From Paenibacillus graminis (GTDB lineage: Bacteria; Bacillota; Bacilli; Paenibacillales; Paenibacillaceae): a stretch of 64,000 nt of DNA. The DNA is taken from positions 4,154,001 through 4,218,000 of the forward strand of contig NZ_CP009287.1 in assembly GCF_000758705.1 (NCBI RefSeq), given 5' to 3'. A model generated the notes under the pieces. The model was given only the letters and a program-made list of their open reading frames with translations, ran no database searches and was not told the DNA's origin. Below are positions 18,076 through 28,048 of this stretch, piece by piece. A program made the position numbers and the translations under genes. Every line of letters starts with the position of its first letter. Position 1 is the stretch's first letter.

Positions 18076-18223
18076 GCGTAACTTTCCCCCTTTTGGTGTA
18101 AGACCGAAGTATGTCCTCTTAATTTATCATTATTCCAAGACCTTGCACAAGAGAATCACCAGCTCCAGCCTATTTTTCAGGGTAAAGCAAAGATTTCCAG
18201 TCTAAACCTTGATTTTCACGGTT

Positions 18224-19363
18224 TTATAGATTGCTCGCGAGCTCACGGGTTATCCGGTCACAGTCCTCAATTTGCTCCAGATTCGGGTAAGCTGCCCGTT
18301 CATGATGCTGAAGCACTTCTTCAATAATCTCTTCAATCCGCAAAAAAGGAATTTCATTTCGCAGGAAACGGGCAACCGCGATTTCGTTAGCGGCATTAAA
18401 CGCAGTGGGAGCTGTCCCGCCGGCCTTGCCGCACTCAATGGCAAGCTTCAGGGCCGGAAAACGCGCAAAGTCCATCTCCCGGAAAGTTAAGCGCTGGGCT
18501 TCAGCCAAAGACAACCGTTTCGCCGGCGAAGCCCAGCGGTCCGGATAAGTGAGCGCATATTGAATAGGTACCCGCATATCCGGGCTGCCAAGCTGAGCCA
18601 TAATGCTGCTGTCCCGGAACTCCACGTAGGAATGGATAATGCTCTCCGGATGGAGCAGCACTTGAATCTGTTCATACGGCAGACCGAACAGCCAATGGGC
18701 TTCGATAACTTCCAATCCTTTATTGACCATGGTAGCAGAGTCAATTGTGATCTTGGCTCCCATGCTCCAGTTGGGATGGCGAAGCGCATCTTCAACTGTA
18801 ACATTTTTAAGCTGATCCCGGGTAAGGTCCCGGAAAGAGCCCCCTGAAGCGGTAAGCGTGATGCAGGAAACATCTTCCCGGTTCTCACCGTTCAGACACT
18901 GGAATATAGCTGAATGCTCGCTGTCGATCGGCAGCAGTTGGACCCCTTTGTGCCCGGCCAGTTCTGTCACCAGATGTCCGGCTGTTACAAGTGTTTCTTT
19001 ATTGGCTAGTCCAATATGACGTCCCGCTTCAATGGCCGCAAGCGTCGAATGCAGGCCTACACTGCCCATCACCGCCGTTACAACGGTGTCTGCATCTCCT
19101 CCAGCAGCAATCTCAACCATTCCTTCGTTTCCGCTGAACAGCTCTACACCGGACGGGAGACTGGCTCTTATCTCCTCGGCCAGTTCCTTCGTGGACACAG
19201 AAACACGGCGCGGCTTGAAACGCCGGACCTGCTCCAGCAGCAGGGCAATATTGCTGCCTGCCGAAAGCCCGTCCACTTCAAAGGCATCCGGGTGCATGGC
19301 GATGACATCCAGTGTCTGCGTGCCAACCGACCCCGTCGAGCCGAGAATACTTATTTTTTTCAC
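18224..19363 (-). CDS. dxr: 1-deoxy-D-xylulose 5-phosphate reductoisomerase
   Basis: Dxr converts DXP to MEP, the committed step of the non-mevalonate isoprenoid pathway. The 379-aa product starts [20 protein letters not shown] (NADPH-binding Rossmann motif) and carries [24 protein letters not shown] and the metal/substrate motif [20 protein letters not shown]. The start is GTG at 19363 behind GAGAAGG. It lies directly after cdsA (21-nt gap) in the envelope-precursor cluster. The isoprenoids it provides feed the neighbouring uppS. Confidence 0.97.
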   Translation of the reverse strand: MKKISILGSTGSVGTQTLDVIAMHPDAFEVDGLSAGSNIALLLEQVRRFKPRRVSVSTKELAEEIRASLPSGVELFSGNEGMVEIAAGGDADTVVTAVMGSVGLHSTLAAIEAGRHIGLANKETLVTAGHLVTELAGHKGVQLLPIDSEHSAIFQCLNGENREDVSCITLTASGGSFRDLTRDQLKNVTVEDALRHPNWSMGAKITIDSATMVNKGLEVIEAHWLFGLPYEQIQVLLHPESIIHSYVEFRDSSIMAQLGSPDMRVPIQYALTYPDRWASPAKRLSLAEAQRLTFREMDFARFPALKLAIECGKAGGTAPTAFNAANEIAVARFLRNEIPFLRIEEIIEEVLQHHERAAYPNLEQIEDCDRITRELASNL

Positions 19364-19384
19364 AGTAGAACCTTCTCCCTGTCG

Positions 19385-20188
19385 TTAATAGTAAGGCATA
19401 AGCATTACGATATGTACGAAAGGAAATACGATAATCCAGCTGTCACAGCGGTCAAGAATTCCTCCATGACCAGGCAGCAGCGAGCCTGAATCCTTAATAC
19501 CGTACACCCGTTTATAGGCAGATTGTACAAGATCTCCAAGCTGACCCAGAACCGCGCATGATAACCCGATAAGCAGTGCGCGTCCAATAGTCAGCAGATC
19601 AGGAATAAATAAGGCAAAACCAATAGCAAACAGTATGGAGATCAAGACTCCACCCAGTGCTCCCTCTACCGTTTTGTTGGGGCTGATTGCCGGCCACAGC
19701 TTATTTTTGCCAAAGCTTCTGCCTACAAAATAGGCACCTGCATCACTTCCCCAAATACAGCATAACAGCAGGAAGGTCCAGACTACCCCATGCCCGTCAT
19801 TTGCACCGCGGGCAATGGCCATATAGGAAAAACCCATTCCTATGTATACAATCCCTGTAAACATCAGAGCCGTAATTTTAATATCCTGCTTATTCTTGCT
19901 GAATACCGTGATCAATAGGAACAGCAGCAGAAGCAGCCAAATCCCTTGTTCCCAAGATAAAAATTCAGCAACCCCCATTAAATCCCATGGGATCATAAAG
20001 CACATTATGGACAAATAACCTAATATGGCGGTACCGCCGAAGGTTTGCGTGCCCGTCATTTTCACAAATTCATAATAGCCGATGAGGGCCATAGCTGTAA
20101 GCAGCAGCTGGTACGGCCAGCCTCCCCAAAAGCACAATCCCAAAAACACCGCTCCGGCAACAATTCCGGTAATCAATCGCTGCTTCAA
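19385..20188 (-). CDS. cdsA: Phosphatidate cytidylyltransferase (CDP-diacylglycerol synthase)
   Basis: CdsA makes CDP-diacylglycerol from phosphatidate and CTP for phospholipid synthesis. The 267-aa integral membrane protein has about eight hydrophobic segments. Its C-terminal CDS signature reads SAYKRVYGIKDSG then GHGGILDRCDS; Cys replaces the more usual hydrophobic residue between R and D. The start is TTG at 20188. It lies 21 nt after uppS and before dxr. Confidence 0.95.
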   Translation of the reverse strand: MKQRLITGIVAGAVFLGLCFWGGWPYQLLLTAMALIGYYEFVKMTGTQTFGGTAILGYLSIMCFMIPWDLMGVAEFLSWEQGIWLLLLLFLLITVFSKNKQDIKITALMFTGIVYIGMGFSYMAIARGANDGHGVVWTFLLLCCIWGSDAGAYFVGRSFGKNKLWPAISPNKTVEGALGGVLISILFAIGFALFIPDLLTIGRALLIGLSCAVLGQLGDLVQSAYKRVYGIKDSGSLLPGHGGILDRCDSWIIVFPFVHIVMLMPYY

Positions 20189-20209
20189 AGGTTCCCATCT
20201 CCCATCAGG

Positions 20210-20980
20210 CTACTTCAGTCCACCATAACGGCGTGTGCGGCGCTGATACTCCGCCACAGCCTGCAGCAAATGCGTTTTGTCAAACTCCGGCCAATAGGCA
20301 TCGGTAAACCAAAATTCACTATAGGCAACCTGCCAGAGCATAAAGTTGCTGAGACGCATCTCCCCACTCGTACGGATCAAAAGATCAGGGTCAGGCAGAC
20401 CTGAGGTCATCAGCCTGTTGTCTATCAGCTGAGATGTTATATCCTCCGGTGACAGTAAACCCGCCTGAATATCCCGGCCCAACCCGCGCATGCAATCTTC
20501 GATTTCTTTGCGTGAGCCATAATTTAGCGCAAAATTTAATATAAGACCTGTATTATGCTTAGTCCGGTTTACTGCCTCTTCCATCGCCTTGCGGGTATGG
20601 GCGGGCAGGGCATCGGTATCGCCCATCACACGCACTTGCACGTTCTTTTCGATAAGTTCATCCAGCTCCAGAGCCAAGAACTCCACTGGCAGACGCATCA
20701 AAAAGTCTACTTCTTCCTTCGGCCGTTTCCAGTTCTCAGTAGAGAAAGCGTACATGGTCAAGAACTCCACTCCCAGATCATTCGCAGCAATCGTGGTACG
20801 TTTGACTGCCTTCATCCCGTTCTGGTGCCCAACGATTCGCGGCAAGCCGCGCCGTTTCGCCCAGCGGCCATTCCCATCCATAATGACTGCGACATGCCGG
20901 GGGATGTTATCCGGTGAAATCTCGACTGGCTGCTCCTGCCTGTCTTTACGGCTCAGCCACGCTTGAATCCGTTTGATCAT
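20210..20980 (-). CDS. uppS: Undecaprenyl diphosphate synthase
   Basis: UppS builds the C55 lipid carrier for peptidoglycan and teichoic acids from isopentenyl diphosphate. The 256-aa cis-prenyltransferase shows HVAVIMDGNGRWAKRRGLPR with catalytic Asp, plus LTMYAFSTENWKRP and DLLIRTSGEMRLSNFMLWQ. I use ATG 20980 because GGAGG lies 8 nt upstream; an upstream ATG would add 12 residues that precede that SD. It precedes cdsA in the transcript. Confidence 0.97.
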   Translation of the reverse strand: MIKRIQAWLSRKDRQEQPVEISPDNIPRHVAVIMDGNGRWAKRRGLPRIVGHQNGMKAVKRTTIAANDLGVEFLTMYAFSTENWKRPKEEVDFLMRLPVEFLALELDELIEKNVQVRVMGDTDALPAHTRKAMEEAVNRTKHNTGLILNFALNYGSRKEIEDCMRGLGRDIQAGLLSPEDITSQLIDNRLMTSGLPDPDLLIRTSGEMRLSNFMLWQVAYSEFWFTDAYWPEFDKTHLLQAVAEYQRRTRRYGGLK

Positions 20981-21007
20981 TTCCGTTTCCTCCAAGCTCT
21001 TATCAGA

Positions 21008-21050
21008 AAGAGACAAACCCCACCATAAACGGAGGGGCCTGAAGTCTCTT
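21008..21050 (-). terminator. Hairpin between frr and uppS
   Basis: On the minus strand AAGAGAC pairs with GTCTCTT at the base and CCCC with GGGG above, around a 12-nt loop. A T-rich stretch follows (TTTCTG). It fills the frr-uppS gap and may attenuate read-through into uppS. Confidence 0.45.
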
Positions 21051-21058
21051 GAATTCCA

Positions 21059-21612
21059 TTATACTTCCATAATCTCTTTTTCTTTGGCCAAGAGCACTTT
21101 ATCAACTTCAGCTATGAACTTATCCGTTGACTTCTGAATGTCCTCCTGGTGCCCGTGGGATTCATCTTCCGAAATTCCGTTCTTCTCCATCTTCTTGATG
21201 TCATCATTGGCATCACGGCGGATGTTCCGGATAGCTACCTTGGCTTCCTCACCAAATTTCTTGGTGAATTTCACCAGCTCGGTGCGGCGTTCTTCGGTCA
21301 GCGGCGGGATGGATAAGCGGATAATCGTTCCATCGTTCGCTGGAGTAATCCCGATATCCGATTTGAGGATTGCACGTTCGATGTCGGACATCGAAGTTTT
21401 ATCCCAGGGCTGAATCAGCAATGTCCGTGAATCCGGTGTGCTGATATTGGCCAGCTGGTTGACAGGGGTAGGCGCACCGTAATACTCAACTTGAATGCGG
21501 TCCAGAAGAGACGTAGAAGCGCGTCCCGCCCGCAGTGTCGCCAAATCGCGTTTTAGCGATAAAATTGCTTTTTCCATACGCTCTTCGGCATTTTTCTTCA
21601 CCGATTGTGGCA

Positions 21613-21613
<1 letters not shown>
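21059..21613 (-). CDS. frr: Ribosome recycling factor
   Basis: RRF splits the post-termination ribosome together with EF-G. The 184-aa product has the usual length and motifs: [33 protein letters not shown] and the C-terminal KEKEIMEV. Its ATG overlaps the pyrH stop by one base (TAATG), so it is translationally coupled and has no strong SD of its own. Confidence 0.97.
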
Positions 21614-22359
<746 letters not shown>

Positions 22360-22363
22360 TTAC

Positions 22364-22401
22364 AAAAGACGGAACACTACGTGTATGTGTTCCGCTCTTT
22401 T
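22364..22401 (-). terminator. Intrinsic terminator between tsf and pyrH
   Basis: AAAAGACGGAACAC (22364-22377) pairs with GTGTTCCGCTCTTTT (22387-22401), a long stem with one bulge and a 9-nt loop. On the minus strand it ends in CTTTTG. Partial read-through would still feed pyrH. Confidence 0.65.
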
Positions 22402-22446
22402 GATGCTTGCCATTATTCAATTCTGTAAGCTGTAGACAGCATGCTA

Positions 22447-23097
22447 TTATTGATTGACTTGGGCCATAACTTCTTCTACGAAGTTGTCGACTTTCTTTTC
22501 CAGACCTTCGCCCAGCTCATAACGGACAAAGCGGCGGATGGAGATGTTTTCTCCGATCGTGCTGATTTTTTCGTTCAGTAGTTGGGAGACCGTTTTGTCT
22601 TGGTCTTTCACGAAGGTTTGTTCCAGCAGACAGTGTTCTTCGTAGAACTTGCTGATGCGGCCTTCCACCATTTTTTCTACGATTTTTTCCGGTTTGCCTT
22701 CGTTCAGCGCCTGAGCCTTCAGAATTTCTTTTTCTTTTTCCACAGCTTCAGCCGGCACTTCTTCACGACGAACATACAGCGGGTTGGCTGCTGCGATCTG
22801 CATGGCAATATCACGGGCGAATTCCTTGAAGGAATCTGTTTTGCCTACGAAGTCAGTTTCGCAGTTGATTTCCACAAGCACGCCAATGCGTCCGCCGGCG
22901 TGGATGTAAGATTCAACAACACCTTCAGTTGCAATACGTCCAGCTTTGTTAGCAGCTGCGGAAAGACCTTTTTCACGAAGCAATTCTGCTGCTTTGGTGA
23001 TATCACCGTTAGCTTCTTCCAGCGCTTTTTTGCAATCCAGCATGCCTGCGCCAGTTCTTTCACGAAGTTCTTTTACTGCTTTTGCATCTACTGCCAT
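22447..23097 (-). CDS. tsf: Elongation factor Ts
   Basis: EF-Ts is the nucleotide-exchange factor for EF-Tu. The 216-aa protein starts with the UBA-like domain ([25 protein letters not shown]) and has the TDFVGK motif in [14 protein letters not shown]. It is shorter than the roughly 290-aa B. subtilis protein and resembles compact EF-Ts forms that lack part of the C-terminal core. The SD is CTGGAGGG. It follows rpsB by 132 nt with a terminator in between. Confidence 0.97.
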   Translation of the reverse strand: MAVDAKAVKELRERTGAGMLDCKKALEEANGDITKAAELLREKGLSAAANKAGRIATEGVVESYIHAGGRIGVLVEINCETDFVGKTDSFKEFARDIAMQIAAANPLYVRREEVPAEAVEKEKEILKAQALNEGKPEKIVEKMVEGRISKFYEEHCLLEQTFVKDQDKTVSQLLNEKISTIGENISIRRFVRYELGEGLEKKVDNFVEEVMAQVNQ

Positions 23098-23152
23098 TGT
23101 TAATTCCCTCCAGATAGTTGTCGTTATGTTACATTTTCAAGTCTATTATCCT

Positions 23153-23197
23153 AAAAAAAGGGCAGTGAGAGGTTATCCACCTGCCAACCACCCTTTT
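23153..23197 (-). terminator. Intrinsic terminator between rpsB and tsf
   Basis: On the minus strand AAAAGGG pairs with CCCTTTT, with an interrupted upper stem (CAG/CTG and AGGT/ACCT). It continues directly into a run of about seven T residues. Coordinates are accurate to within a base or two. Some read-through is required for tsf expression unless tsf has its own promoter, which I do not see. Confidence 0.65.
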
Positions 23198-23229
23198 CAT
23201 TTAAGTTCTTGTTAAGTACCGGCTACTGC

Positions 23230-23931
23230 TTAAGCTGTAGTTGTATCTTCGCCCTGGTGAGCTTCAACCACTGCGTCAGCCATTTTACCAGTGAGCAATT
23301 TCACGGCGCGGATCGCGTCGTCATTACCCGGGATTACGTAGTCGATTTCATCCGGATCACAGTTGGTGTCAACGATAGCCACGATAGGGATACCCAGTTT
23401 GCGAGCTTCCGCAACAGCGATGCGCTCTTTACGCGGGTCAATGATGAACAGCGCGCTAGGCAGGCCTTTCATGTTTTTGATACCGCCCAGGAATTTCTCA
23501 AGACGATCTTTCTCTTTGCGGAGAAGGATAACTTCTTTCTTAGGCAGAACTGCGAAGGTACCGTCTTCTTCCCAAAGTTCCAATTTCTTCAGACGGTCAA
23601 TCCGTTTCTGAATGGTCTGGAAGTTAGTCAGGGTACCACCCAGCCAACGTTGGTTAATGAAGAACATACCCGAACGTTCAGCTTCTTCTTTTACGGAATC
23701 CTGTGCTTGCTTCTTCGTTCCTACGAATAGGATTGTGCCGTTGTCGCCAGCGACGCTTTTTACAAAGTTGTAAGCTTCCTCTACCTTTTTGACTGTTTTT
23801 TGCAAGTCAATAATGTAAATTCCGTTTCTTTCAGTGAAGATATAACGATCCATCTTTGGATTCCAACGACGAGTCTGATGACCGAAGTGAACCCCAGCTT
23901 CGAGAAGCTGCTTCATGGAGATTACTGCCAT
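23230..23931 (-). CDS. rpsB: 30S ribosomal protein S2
   Basis: S2 joins the 30S subunit late and helps bind S1 and the SD region of mRNA. The 233-aa product starts [20 protein letters not shown] and carries the family motifs [23 protein letters not shown] and [20 protein letters not shown] use ATG 23931 with AGGAGG 9 nt upstream; an upstream in-frame GTG overlaps the SD spacer. It has its own promoter (24061-24089) and a leader of about 120 nt. Confidence 0.98.
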   Translation of the reverse strand: MAVISMKQLLEAGVHFGHQTRRWNPKMDRYIFTERNGIYIIDLQKTVKKVEEAYNFVKSVAGDNGTILFVGTKKQAQDSVKEEAERSGMFFINQRWLGGTLTNFQTIQKRIDRLKKLELWEEDGTFAVLPKKEVILLRKEKDRLEKFLGGIKNMKGLPSALFIIDPRKERIAVAEARKLGIPIVAIVDTNCDPDEIDYVIPGNDDAIRAVKLLTGKMADAVVEAHQGEDTTTA

Positions 23932-24054
23932 CTTCACACACCTCCTAGGTTTGGTTTATTGTGTGTCTCCTCCGCCGCGTGTCATTTTCCTACAAGACTT
24001 TCTTCAGAAGAAAGCACCCCTTGTCGAAATCAACCGGCGTGTGTTTTAACACCG
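23932..24054 (-). promoter_or_regulatory. rpsB 5' leader with small hairpin
   Basis: This is the 5' untranslated region from the predicted start to rpsB. It contains the perfect inverted repeat CTTTCTTC/GAAGAAAG near its middle. S2 autoregulation through its leader is known in other bacteria; I cannot match this one to a known class. Confidence 0.35.
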
Positions 24055-24060
24055 TTTATT

Positions 24061-24089
24061 ACTATATCATAATAAAACAACGTATGCAA
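24061..24089 (-). promoter_or_regulatory. Sigma-A-type promoter for rpsB
   Basis: On the minus strand the -35 is TTGCAT (24089-24084) and the -10 is TATAGT (24066-24061), with a 17-nt spacer. It lies after the last gene of the fla-che block and restarts transcription for the rpsB operon. Confidence 0.65.
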
Positions 24090-24129
24090 CGCTTCATGTT
24101 AATTTCTTCGGACCCTGCCACGCGGACGT

Positions 24130-24777
24130 TTACTTCACGGTAATCAGCTTGTCGATGATTGAATCGATGCTTTCTCCCTTTGTAAAGCTATAGCCGCCAT
24201 ATTGAATTTTTGTATTAATTTTACGGCTGTTGGCGCTTTTGAGAAACTCTGCCTTATCTTTGATCACTCCAGCCTCAGCCAAAAGATCGGCGGTCCCGGA
24301 GAGCGTTGCTCCTGTAGGGATCTTTAGAGAAATCCCGCCTGCAGCCACCGGATCGGGTGTCGAGGGAGCTTGTACCGGTGACTCCTTTACCTGCGGTTTC
24401 ACCGCTGCAGTGGTTTTTGGTGCAGCAGGTGCTGAAGGCTTCGCAGGTGTTACAGCATCGGTTGGCTGTGTAGCAGCCTTAGGCGAAGCTGCAGGCGAAG
24501 TTTTCGGGGATACAGAAGGTTTGGCCGAACCTGCCGGAGCCTTCACGGCCGTATTTCCTGCCGCTGCGGGATCTTTGCTCTGCGGATCTACTTCTCCCTC
24601 TGCTGCCGGTGCATCTGCAGCTTTGTCGGTTACGGTCAGGTTCAGCTTGGCCGCTTCCTTGAGCAGCTGCTCTTTGGTCATAGGAGCGGCTCCGCCCGAG
24701 AGCATCAATTGAAGCAGCAGCGCTCCGCTAATCAGTCCGGTACCAAGGCCAAGCATGAACGAGCGATTCTTGATCAT
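24130..24777 (-). CDS. Membrane-anchored protein with MltG/YceG-like terminal domain
   Basis: I do not recognise a named gene. The 215-aa product has one N-terminal transmembrane segment (about residues 7-27). A long Pro/Ala/Lys-rich linker follows (about 45-140). The C-terminal globular part (about 147-215) reads ISLKIPTGATLSGTADLLAE, then GVIKDKAEFLK, and ends near GESIDSIIDKLI. That resembles the LysM-like small subdomain of the MltG transglycosylase family, but the catalytic domain is absent. It overlaps the SwrB-like gene by 4 nt (ATGA) and is the last gene before rpsB. A cell-wall-facing accessory role near the flagellar locus is only inference. Confidence 0.75.
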   Translation of the reverse strand: MIKNRSFMLGLGTGLISGALLLQLMLSGGAAPMTKEQLLKEAAKLNLTVTDKAADAPAAEGEVDPQSKDPAAAGNTAVKAPAGSAKPSVSPKTSPAASPKAATQPTDAVTPAKPSAPAAPKTTAAVKPQVKESPVQAPSTPDPVAAGGISLKIPTGATLSGTADLLAEAGVIKDKAEFLKSANSRKINTKIQYGGYSFTKGESIDSIIDKLITVK

Positions 24778-25340
24778 ACCGACTCCTCCTGATTGGCTAG
24801 CTGCAGAATCAGCTGGACTTCTCCGCGCTGCAGACCTGCCGTCTTGGCGATAGAGTCAATAGATTTGCCTTGCTCATGCAGCTCGAACAACCGGGGGTAA
24901 CGCTGTTTGATCGAACTGACAGGTTTAGGTTTGGGGACAGGCTCTTCAGTTAATGGCTCCTTGACGCTCTGCTCAGCCGTCTCCGCAGCGCTCCCCTTGC
25001 CAAAAGCTGCCGACAGCTGGAGCAGGCTTTTTTCCTCAGCGGTCAGCCGTGCATCAAGCAGCAGCGAGCTTTTTTGCAGTTCTGCCACCTGCTCCCGCAG
25101 ACCGGCAATCTCCTCCTGGAGGGCGGCCCGGTTATTCTGGGCCTGCTGCTTGATGCCGCTGACCAGCTGCAGCAAGTTGTCATTATCACGCTCAATGTCT
25201 GCCATATACAGTTCAAGCGCGGCTTCGGTCTCTTTTAAACTTTGTCGGTCCGCTGTCTCGTTCTTGCTGCGGGCTGGCAGTCTCAGGGCATAGACGATAG
25301 CAACAGCGCCAACCAGCACGATGTATACCCATGGTTGCAA
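24774..25340 (-). CDS. SwrB-like membrane coiled-coil protein (YlxL/DUF6115-type)
   Basis: The 188-aa product has an N-terminal transmembrane helix (about 4-20), a coiled coil (about 35-105), an acidic/Pro linker and a C-terminal helix-turn-helix-like motif (RYPRLFELHEQGKSIDSIAK). B. subtilis SwrB has the same architecture and the same place, between sigD and rpsB, and promotes flagellar export-apparatus assembly and swarming. The link rests on position and architecture; I could not align the sequences. The start is TTG at 25340 behind GGAGATAAGG. Confidence 0.75.
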   Translation of the reverse strand: MQPWVYIVLVGAVAIVYALRLPARSKNETADRQSLKETEAALELYMADIERDNDNLLQLVSGIKQQAQNNRAALQEEIAGLREQVAELQKSSLLLDARLTAEEKSLLQLSAAFGKGSAAETAEQSVKEPLTEEPVPKPKPVSSIKQRYPRLFELHEQGKSIDSIAKTAGLQRGEVQLILQLANQEESV

Positions 25341-25379
25341 GTGCCTTATCTCCTTTTGCAGTTCAATTCATACTATCCA

Positions 25380-25691
25380 TTACAGACTCAGGTCAATGCG
25401 GTGTCCCTTATAGGGGTGCTCAGCATCGTGAGCGGTCTCCGTCTTTTGAGGTTTGGGCGGGGCAGAATGGCCACCCGGCTGTTGACCTCCACCTTCACGA
25501 TCGCGCAGAGCCGATTCAGCGGATTCATCCACTTCACTGCTCCGCTGGGCGAGCTGTTCAGTCTGCTTCACATTCTGCCCTGCCAGTTGCTGCTGGTCCA
25601 GAGCGGGACGATGCTGCAGTCCATTTTGAATTTTGCCTGCCTCCGTTGTCCGGGGCAATGCAATTTGGAGTTCCACCGGTTTCAGACTCAT
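25380..25691 (-). CDS. Small hydrophilic protein of unknown function
   Basis: The 103-aa product starts MSLKPVELQIALPRTTEAGK and ends HPYKGHRIDLSL. The middle is rich in Gln, Glu and Gly and is probably disordered. There is no transmembrane segment or known domain that I recognise. A GGAGGAGAGGG SD and its position in the operon between the FapA-like gene and the SwrB-like gene support it as real. Short proteins with this kind of N and C terminus are common in Firmicute flagellar loci, in my recollection; no function is known to me. Confidence 0.7.
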   Translation of the reverse strand: MSLKPVELQIALPRTTEAGKIQNGLQHRPALDQQQLAGQNVKQTEQLAQRSSEVDESAESALRDREGGGQQPGGHSAPPKPQKTETAHDAEHPYKGHRIDLSL

Positions 25692-25775
25692 AATACCCTC
25701 TCCTCCACTGAAATGTTCGCAGCGCTAAGCAGATGAATCCTATACCCCCGGTATACCGCCACAGCTGTTCCAGCT

Positions 25776-27179
25776 TTACAGATTAGGCGTAATAGTTATA
25801 TCGCCTTCGCTGTAAATGAAGGTAACCCGTTCCGTCGGGTCCTTCACGAAGCGGGTATACCTGCCGATAACAATCTTAGAGCCTCCATAGATGGTTTTAA
25901 TCACCTCTACTCTGGCTCTGCCGGTATCCTCCAACATTTTTTCAATCTCAAGAATGCGCTCTTTGATTTTTTTCTCCTCACGCATATGGGATTGCTTGGT
26001 AGCATTCAGCTTCACACGAAGAGCCACCTTGTCAGGAGAGAGTTGACCGTTGTTTGCAAGCTGATTAAGCAGATACAACGCTTTGTTGGTCTTATCCTCA
26101 TTCTCCAGCAGATGGCGCAGTTCCTGGCGCAACTCGTTGATCTCATTTCTAAGCTCGGGAACAACGCCCACCTCAATTGCTGTCGCTGTCGACATGGTGT
26201 TGCCAATGGTTCGTGCCACAACACGTTCGCCGGCCTGCACTACGCCCCCTACAATCAACCCTTTCGCACCATTGCACAGGACATCCCTGCCGGCCCTGAT
26301 ATTGGAATGCATCACGCTCTGCGACACAATCACATCCTCACCGGCGACTACATTCCCGTCCTGGATGAAGGAAACCTTCACATTTTTACCGGCGCTTACA
26401 AGACCTTTGTTGTATCCGATAATTCCTCCGGTAATTTCAATGGATCCTCCGGAGATCAGGTCTGCTCCTTCAACCCCGCCTACCACACGGATATCCCCTG
26501 CAGATTTGACGGTGAAACCGGTCAGCACGTTCCCCCGGATCACAACTGTACCTACGAAATCAATGTTGCCTGTGCTGTAATCCACATCCCCATTGACTTC
26601 GTAGACTGGAAAAACATTGATCTTGCCTTTGTCTGTTAAGGTCACAAGTCCATCAATTGCTGCATACATAGCCGTTTCTTCCTGATCCACCAGCACGTTC
26701 TTGCCTACTTTGAAATGAGCCTCTTTGCCTGGTCTGAACGGCAGCTCCTCCCCAGTAACCATCGTACCGCTTTTTCCCGGCTGGGGTGGAATTATTTTGG
26801 CGATAATCTGACCTTTCAGAACGTTATGAAGCCGGACTAAATCCTTGTAATCTACTTTCCCATCCGCCATCTCCAGCGGTTTGCGGTCCTCTTCCAGATC
26901 GACAGTGAGTACTACTCTTCCGTCAATACCATTCACAGCAGGTTGTCCTATAGCAATAGGCACCCGATTGAAAAAGTACTCTTCTGGATTGGTGCTGATA
27001 CGTTGAACGATGTCCCGCTGAATCCCGTAGCGAATGTTGTGACTGTGCAGGAAGCTTTCCAGATCTTCAATTGTGCAGGAGAAATTTTCATCCTTCTTAG
27101 AAAACTGAAGGTAAGCAATCCCCTTATCCTCTGAAAAGGTGATATTCATATACTGGCTCAAAACATAATGACCGATCAA
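25776..27179 (-). CDS. FapA-family (DUF342) polymerising protein
   Basis: The 467-aa protein has the DUF342/FapA layout: an N-terminal alpha/beta domain, a central right-handed beta-helix rich in Gly and Val (VVTVRGNV-like repeats such as VVIRGNVLTGFTVKSAGDIR and VVGGVEGADLISGGSIEITG), and a C-terminal coiled coil (about 350-430). FapA in Vibrio affects flagellar assembly; Firmicute members are often next to sigD or che genes. The start is TTG at 27179 with GGGGGAG 6-8 nt upstream. It lies directly downstream of sigD (30-nt gap). The function here is unproven. Confidence 0.85.
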   Translation of the reverse strand: MIGHYVLSQYMNITFSEDKGIAYLQFSKKDENFSCTIEDLESFLHSHNIRYGIQRDIVQRISTNPEEYFFNRVPIAIGQPAVNGIDGRVVLTVDLEEDRKPLEMADGKVDYKDLVRLHNVLKGQIIAKIIPPQPGKSGTMVTGEELPFRPGKEAHFKVGKNVLVDQEETAMYAAIDGLVTLTDKGKINVFPVYEVNGDVDYSTGNIDFVGTVVIRGNVLTGFTVKSAGDIRVVGGVEGADLISGGSIEITGGIIGYNKGLVSAGKNVKVSFIQDGNVVAGEDVIVSQSVMHSNIRAGRDVLCNGAKGLIVGGVVQAGERVVARTIGNTMSTATAIEVGVVPELRNEINELRQELRHLLENEDKTNKALYLLNQLANNGQLSPDKVALRVKLNATKQSHMREEKKIKERILEIEKMLEDTGRARVEVIKTIYGGSKIVIGRYTRFVKDPTERVTFIYSEGDITITPNL

Positions 27180-27209
27180 TTTCTGCTCCCCCTTGTCACC
27201 GTCGCCCGG

Positions 27210-27998
27210 TTAGTCGTTTTGCATGAGAAGATCCCGGTTTTTCTCAAGTGTCCCTCTCAGCCGCAAAATAGCTTTGGAATGAAGCTGCGAAATCCGTGAA
27301 GGAGACAGTGACATCACCTCGGCGATCTCGCTTAAAGACAAATCTTCATAATATAAAAGGGACACAACTGTCCGTTCTTTCACTGTTAATTTCTCGATGC
27401 CTTTGGTCAGGGTATCTCGTAGATAAAATTCATTCACTTTTCGATCCGGGTTCTTGGCTTTATCGTCCACCAATATGGACATACGGGTCTCTGATTCTTC
27501 TTCACGGATAGGATCCTCAAGCGAGCATAGCGACATGACCGCCACATCCTGCAGCATATTTTGAAATTCCGGCTCCGTAATGTTCAAATACTGGCTCATT
27601 TCCTCGTCACTCACAGATCTCAAGTATTTCTGTTCTAGCTGCTGGTAGGCATCCTCGATTTTTTTGGCTTTTTCCCGCACCGATCTGGGAACCCAGTCAC
27701 TTTGCCGCAACGAGTCAAGGATCGCTCCACGCACACGCCAGGAAGCATAGGTCTGAAACTGCAGCCCCCGTTTGTAATCAAACTTCTCAATCGCGTCAAT
27801 CAAGCCCATCACACCATTGCTGGCCAAATCGTCTTTGGATACATTCTTAGGCAGTCCCACTGCCAAACGGCTGGATACATAGTCAACAATATGGAGATAA
27901 CTCTCAATCAGCTTTTTTTTGGCTTCAGGATTCCCGTGCTCTTTCCACTGCTCCCAGAGACCGTCAGTTTCTGATTGAGAAGCTTTATGCTCGTTCAA
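27210..27998 (-). CDS. sigD: Flagellar/motility sigma factor SigD (FliA family)
   Basis: SigD directs RNA polymerase to late flagellar, chemotaxis and autolysin promoters and is held by the anti-sigma factor FlgM. The 262-aa protein has region 2 (LASNGVMGLIDAIEKFDYKR, FQTYASWRVRGAILDSLR), region 3 (DWVPRSVREKAKKIEDA) and region 4 (LSLSEIAEVMSLSPSRISQL). The start is TTG at 27998 behind AAGGGTG. It lies near the distal end of the fla-che operon, a position that in B. subtilis makes its expression sensitive to operon processivity. No flgM is in this window. Confidence 0.96.
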   Translation of the reverse strand: MNEHKASQSETDGLWEQWKEHGNPEAKKKLIESYLHIVDYVSSRLAVGLPKNVSKDDLASNGVMGLIDAIEKFDYKRGLQFQTYASWRVRGAILDSLRQSDWVPRSVREKAKKIEDAYQQLEQKYLRSVSDEEMSQYLNITEPEFQNMLQDVAVMSLCSLEDPIREEESETRMSILVDDKAKNPDRKVNEFYLRDTLTKGIEKLTVKERTVVSLLYYEDLSLSEIAEVMSLSPSRISQLHSKAILRLRGTLEKNRDLLMQND

Positions 27999-28048
27999 CG
28001 GCTTTCACCCTTCCCAAAGTGTAGTCAGCGGGCCCAGACAGAACCCGC

